Source of the DNA: Omnitrophica bacterium RIFCSPLOWO2_01_FULL_45_10
GTDB lineage: Bacteria; Omnitrophota; Gorgyraeia; 2-01-FULL-45-10
Length of the DNA stretch: 14,835 bases
Assembly (NCBI GenBank): GCA_001804165.1
Contig: MHFL01000061.1
Location: forward strand, 1-14,835
Reading direction: 5' to 3'
Part shown: piece after piece, positions 13,199-14,835 of the stretch
Layout of the letters: every line of letters starts with the position of its first letter
Numbering within the stretch: position 1 is the stretch's first letter
Position numbers and translations under genes: made by a program
Notes under the pieces: model-generated
The model's input: only the letters and a program-made list of their open reading frames with translations
Told to the model about the DNA's origin: nothing
The model's database searches: none

Positions 13199-13260
13199 CC
13201 ATTTAGTCATTGCGAGCGACCCTGAGTAAAACGAAGGGGAGCGAAGCAATCTCCTAATGG
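13199..13260. repeat. Dispersed-type palindromic element (GTCATTGCGAG...GAAGCAATCTC)
   Basis: The gap between two exported-protein genes is almost filled by an imperfect palindrome. CCATTTAG and CTAATGG are the ends, ATTGC (13209-13213) and GCAAT (13246-13250) are inner arms, and the middle carries GCGA-rich sequence. GTCATTGCGAGCG...GCGAAGCAATCTC is a widely seen extragenic repeat type in many bacterial genomes (recalled, not searched). It has no coding capacity of its own. Confidence 0.7.
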
Positions 13261-13278
13261 CTTCATCGAAAGGATAAT

Positions 13279-13761
13279 ATGCTTAAAGGGAATATCCTTT
13301 TAGGATTATTTCTTGCTATCGGACTGTGCCTTAGTCCGCCGAAGGCAAATGCCGCAGGACTAAGCACTGGCTTTAGCGAGGTAAAAATAGAGAATTTAGA
13401 AATAGGCAAGTCCTACAGCACAAAAGAGACTGTTGGCTTGCCATTAGTGGTAGTTAATACCGGCGACGAGCCCGTTGATTTAAAGATGGAGTTGCTTTTA
13501 CCTCAAGAATCAGAATTAAAAGAGGGCTTTGAGCCGATACCTGATCTTTCATGGATAAGGTTAGAAAGAACAGAGTTTAAGGAGATAGAGCCGAACGAGC
13601 ACGCTACAAGCGACGTAATAATCTCTATCCCTCCTGACCCGCGATATCAAGGTAAGAAATATCAGGTCTTTATCTGGTCGCATACGGTTGGAGGAAGAAT
13701 TGGAGTGGGCTTAAAGAGTAAATTACTATTTACAATAGCAAAGGCCAAAGAGAACGAATGA
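13279..13761 (+). CDS. Exported Ig-like beta protein
   Basis: The 160-residue protein has a signal peptide (1-25, cleavage probably ANA/AG). The mature part follows an Ig-like pattern: SYSTKETVGLPLVVVNTGDEPVDLKMELLLP (a strand pair with the VxNxGxxPV motif of bacterial Ig-like domains), SWIRLERTEFKEIEPNEHATSDVIISIPPD and KYQVFIWSHTVGG. The N-x-G-D-x-P-V strand and the I-x-P-N-E-x-A turn recall the DUF916/WxL-interacting or COG1470-like NEW3 folds that bind surface polymers or partner subunits. AAAGGA lies at 13267-13272. The next gene overlaps the stop by four bases (ATGA). It may serve as chaperone or partner for the neighbouring beta-domain proteins; that is inference. Confidence 0.75.
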   Translation: MLKGNILLGLFLAIGLCLSPPKANAAGLSTGFSEVKIENLEIGKSYSTKETVGLPLVVVNTGDEPVDLKMELLLPQESELKEGFEPIPDLSWIRLERTEFKEIEPNEHATSDVIISIPPDPRYQGKKYQVFIWSHTVGGRIGVGLKSKLLFTIAKAKENE

Positions 13762-14018
13762 GGATATTAGCGGTAGGCATATTACTGATTGCTGCGCTTC
13801 TCACGAATTTTCTCGCAGAAGACCCTGTTTTTGCCGACACAAGTGACAGCGTAACTATTCTAGTAACTGTCTCTAGCGCAATAACGACAGCGATCGATTA
13901 TACCTATGACGACATCAACCGTTTGGAGAGCGTGAGGGATACCAATACAAGCACTGCATATACCTATGACGAAGTTGGAAATATCATAACCAAGACTACG
14001 GGGGAGAGGGCGCCTTAA
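13758..14018 (+). CDS. Short hybrid: signal peptide, truncated beta-domain start and two YD repeats
   Basis: The 86-residue frame has a signal peptide (1 to about 26, ending VFA). SDSVTILVTVSSAITTAI (29-46) resembles the opening of the protein at 12649 (SDTLAVKVTIAPSISVNI). Then come two RHS/YD-type repeats, YTYDDINRLESV at 48-59 and YTYDEVGNIITK at 68-79, exactly 20 residues apart, with TATACCTATGACGA repeated exactly at DNA level 60 bases apart. RHS proteins normally carry dozens of such repeats, so this is either a much shortened member, a hybrid remnant, or a small carrier of YD repeats. It overlaps the Ig-like gene (ATGA) and is followed by the next gene after five bases, so it is likely expressed. 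Function unknown. Confidence 0.7.
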   Translation: MRILAVGILLIAALLTNFLAEDPVFADTSDSVTILVTVSSAITTAIDYTYDDINRLESVRDTNTSTAYTYDEVGNIITKTTGERAP

Positions 14019-14023
14019 GCAAG

Positions 14024-14835
14024 ATGAAGACGAGATTAGCAATCATAATCTTTGCGTTGTTAGTCGAGGCCGTAATAAACACACCCGGCTCAGCGGAGGT
14101 TAATGGCCCGGGGTGGATTCTCGGACAAGCGGAGCCTGTTTCACCAGAGGAAGCCGAGGCATATTACGAGAAAGCATCCCTCGAAAGGTCAGGTAATAAG
14201 GCGCTCAGCGCCTTTACTGCTAGCGAAGCGATAAATACCGCTTCTCCCACAGCAATAACCCCTGAGATTTCCGAATTGGCGCGAGCCTTACACCATGATC
14301 CGAAACTAATTTATGACTACGTTCACAACAATATCGATTATGTCCCATATTTCGGTTCGCTCAAAGGAGCCACCCTAACACTGCTTGAAGGCTCCGGGAA
14401 TGATTTTGACCAGGCATCCCTATTGATTGCTCTATTGAGGGCAAGCGGTTACACCGCGAATTTCGTCTATGGTAAAAGGATCCTTTTTGATGTGAATCTT
14501 GCGCAGTGGTTAGGCGTGGTGGATTGGTTATTCACAAATCGCGAAGCCGTTACGAATCTTGCCATACAGGTATGGGGTTTGGGAGGCATCCCGCTCGCAA
14601 AGCTCAGTAGTTTTGAATTGCTTGCGAATGGTGTCTGGGTCAAGGCGACGATCGATGGGACTGATTATCTATTTGACCCCATAGATAAAAACTACACTTA
14701 TAAATCGAAAATCGATATCGGCTCTGCCACAGGATATAACCGTAGTGATCTTATTAATGCCGCGACGACAGGAGCGAACGTAAGTAGTGACTCAGTCCAA
14801 AATCTTAATCAAACAGCCCTTAATAATAAACTCAC
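14024..14835 (+). CDS. Exported transglutaminase-fold protein (3' end outside window)
   Basis: The frame starts at ATG 14024 and stays open for 270 codons to the right edge. A signal peptide is visible (hydrophobic 5-18, cleavage near SAE at 23-25). Residues about 94-150 match the transglutaminase-like superfamily: KLIYDYVHNNIDYVPYFGSLKGA, then GSGNDFDQASLLIALLRASGY and NFVYG; VWVKATIDGTDYLFDP follows at 204-219. The usual nucleophilic Cys is replaced (Asp127 in GNDFDQ) and the usual His before VWV is Gly203, while Asp218 of the DP motif is kept. Peptidase or crosslinking activity is therefore doubtful. Proteins of this subtype often precede or are fused to RHS/YD-repeat regions, and the preceding gene carries YD repeats. 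Confidence 0.8.
   Translation, partial: MKTRLAIIIFALLVEAVINTPGSAEVNGPGWILGQAEPVSPEEAEAYYEKASLERSGNKALSAFTASEAINTASPTAITPEISELARALHHDPKLIYDYVHNNIDYVPYFGSLKGATLTLLEGSGNDFDQASLLIALLRASGYTANFVYGKRILFDVNLAQWLGVVDWLFTNREAVTNLAIQVWGLGGIPLAKLSSFELLANGVWVKATIDGTDYLFDPIDKNYTYKSKIDIGSATGYNRSDLINAATTGANVSSDSVQNLNQTALNNKL

Overview
The window reads as chromosomal DNA of a Gram-negative-type bacterium. The gene mix (bactofilin with a DNA-binding tail, excisionase-type HTH proteins, LarB/LarC, a CxxC-x17-CxxC zinc ribbon, several Sec-signal surface proteins, YD-repeat fragments, heptamer tandem repeats inside genes, dispersed palindromes between genes) resembles uncultured candidate-phylum genomes such as Omnitrophota. 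That taxonomic guess is inference from gene content only. No rRNA, tRNA, CRISPR array or transposase was seen. Nearly all the DNA is coding, with no gene-free stretch above about 190 bases.

Region 1 (1-6615, all + strand) is a tightly packed run: the end of a divergent polysaccharide deacetylase, tsaD, an MgtC/SapB membrane protein, a bactofilin-HTH fusion, an HTH protein with a C-terminal membrane anchor, larB, larC, a secreted two-PDZ protein and a HAMP-only membrane protein. Several junctions overlap by 1-4 bases (TAATG or ATGA), as expected for translational coupling. The run ends with a 59-codon gene (6436-6615) that looks like a ribosomal peptide precursor: WxxPxLxxxG leader motif, then a small-residue core with three CxxG units. 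It has its own candidate promoter.

Region 2 (6616-7152) holds a strong sigma70-type promoter, a leader hairpin, a 65-codon HTH gene with a terminator-like hairpin, and a long dispersed-type inverted repeat.

Region 3 (7153-11063) is a compact type II PKS/FAS-like operon: ketosynthase-like protein with all three catalytic residues replaced (chain-length-factor-like), ketoreductase, acyl carrier protein, intact ketosynthase and a small membrane protein. Two near-perfect hairpins sit just before the ACP gene.

Region 4 (11084-11661) has two small minus-strand genes, a CxxC-x17-CxxC zinc ribbon and a Lys-rich basic protein probably starting at TTG. They converge on the PKS operon and diverge from region 5.

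Region 5 (11661-14835) is a run of exported proteins: discoidin domain plus beta domain, a paralogue of that beta domain alone, an Ig-like protein, a short hybrid of signal peptide and two YD repeats, and a transglutaminase-fold protein cut by the window edge. Together they suggest a cell-surface or extracellular assembly whose YD-repeat partner may lie beyond the window.
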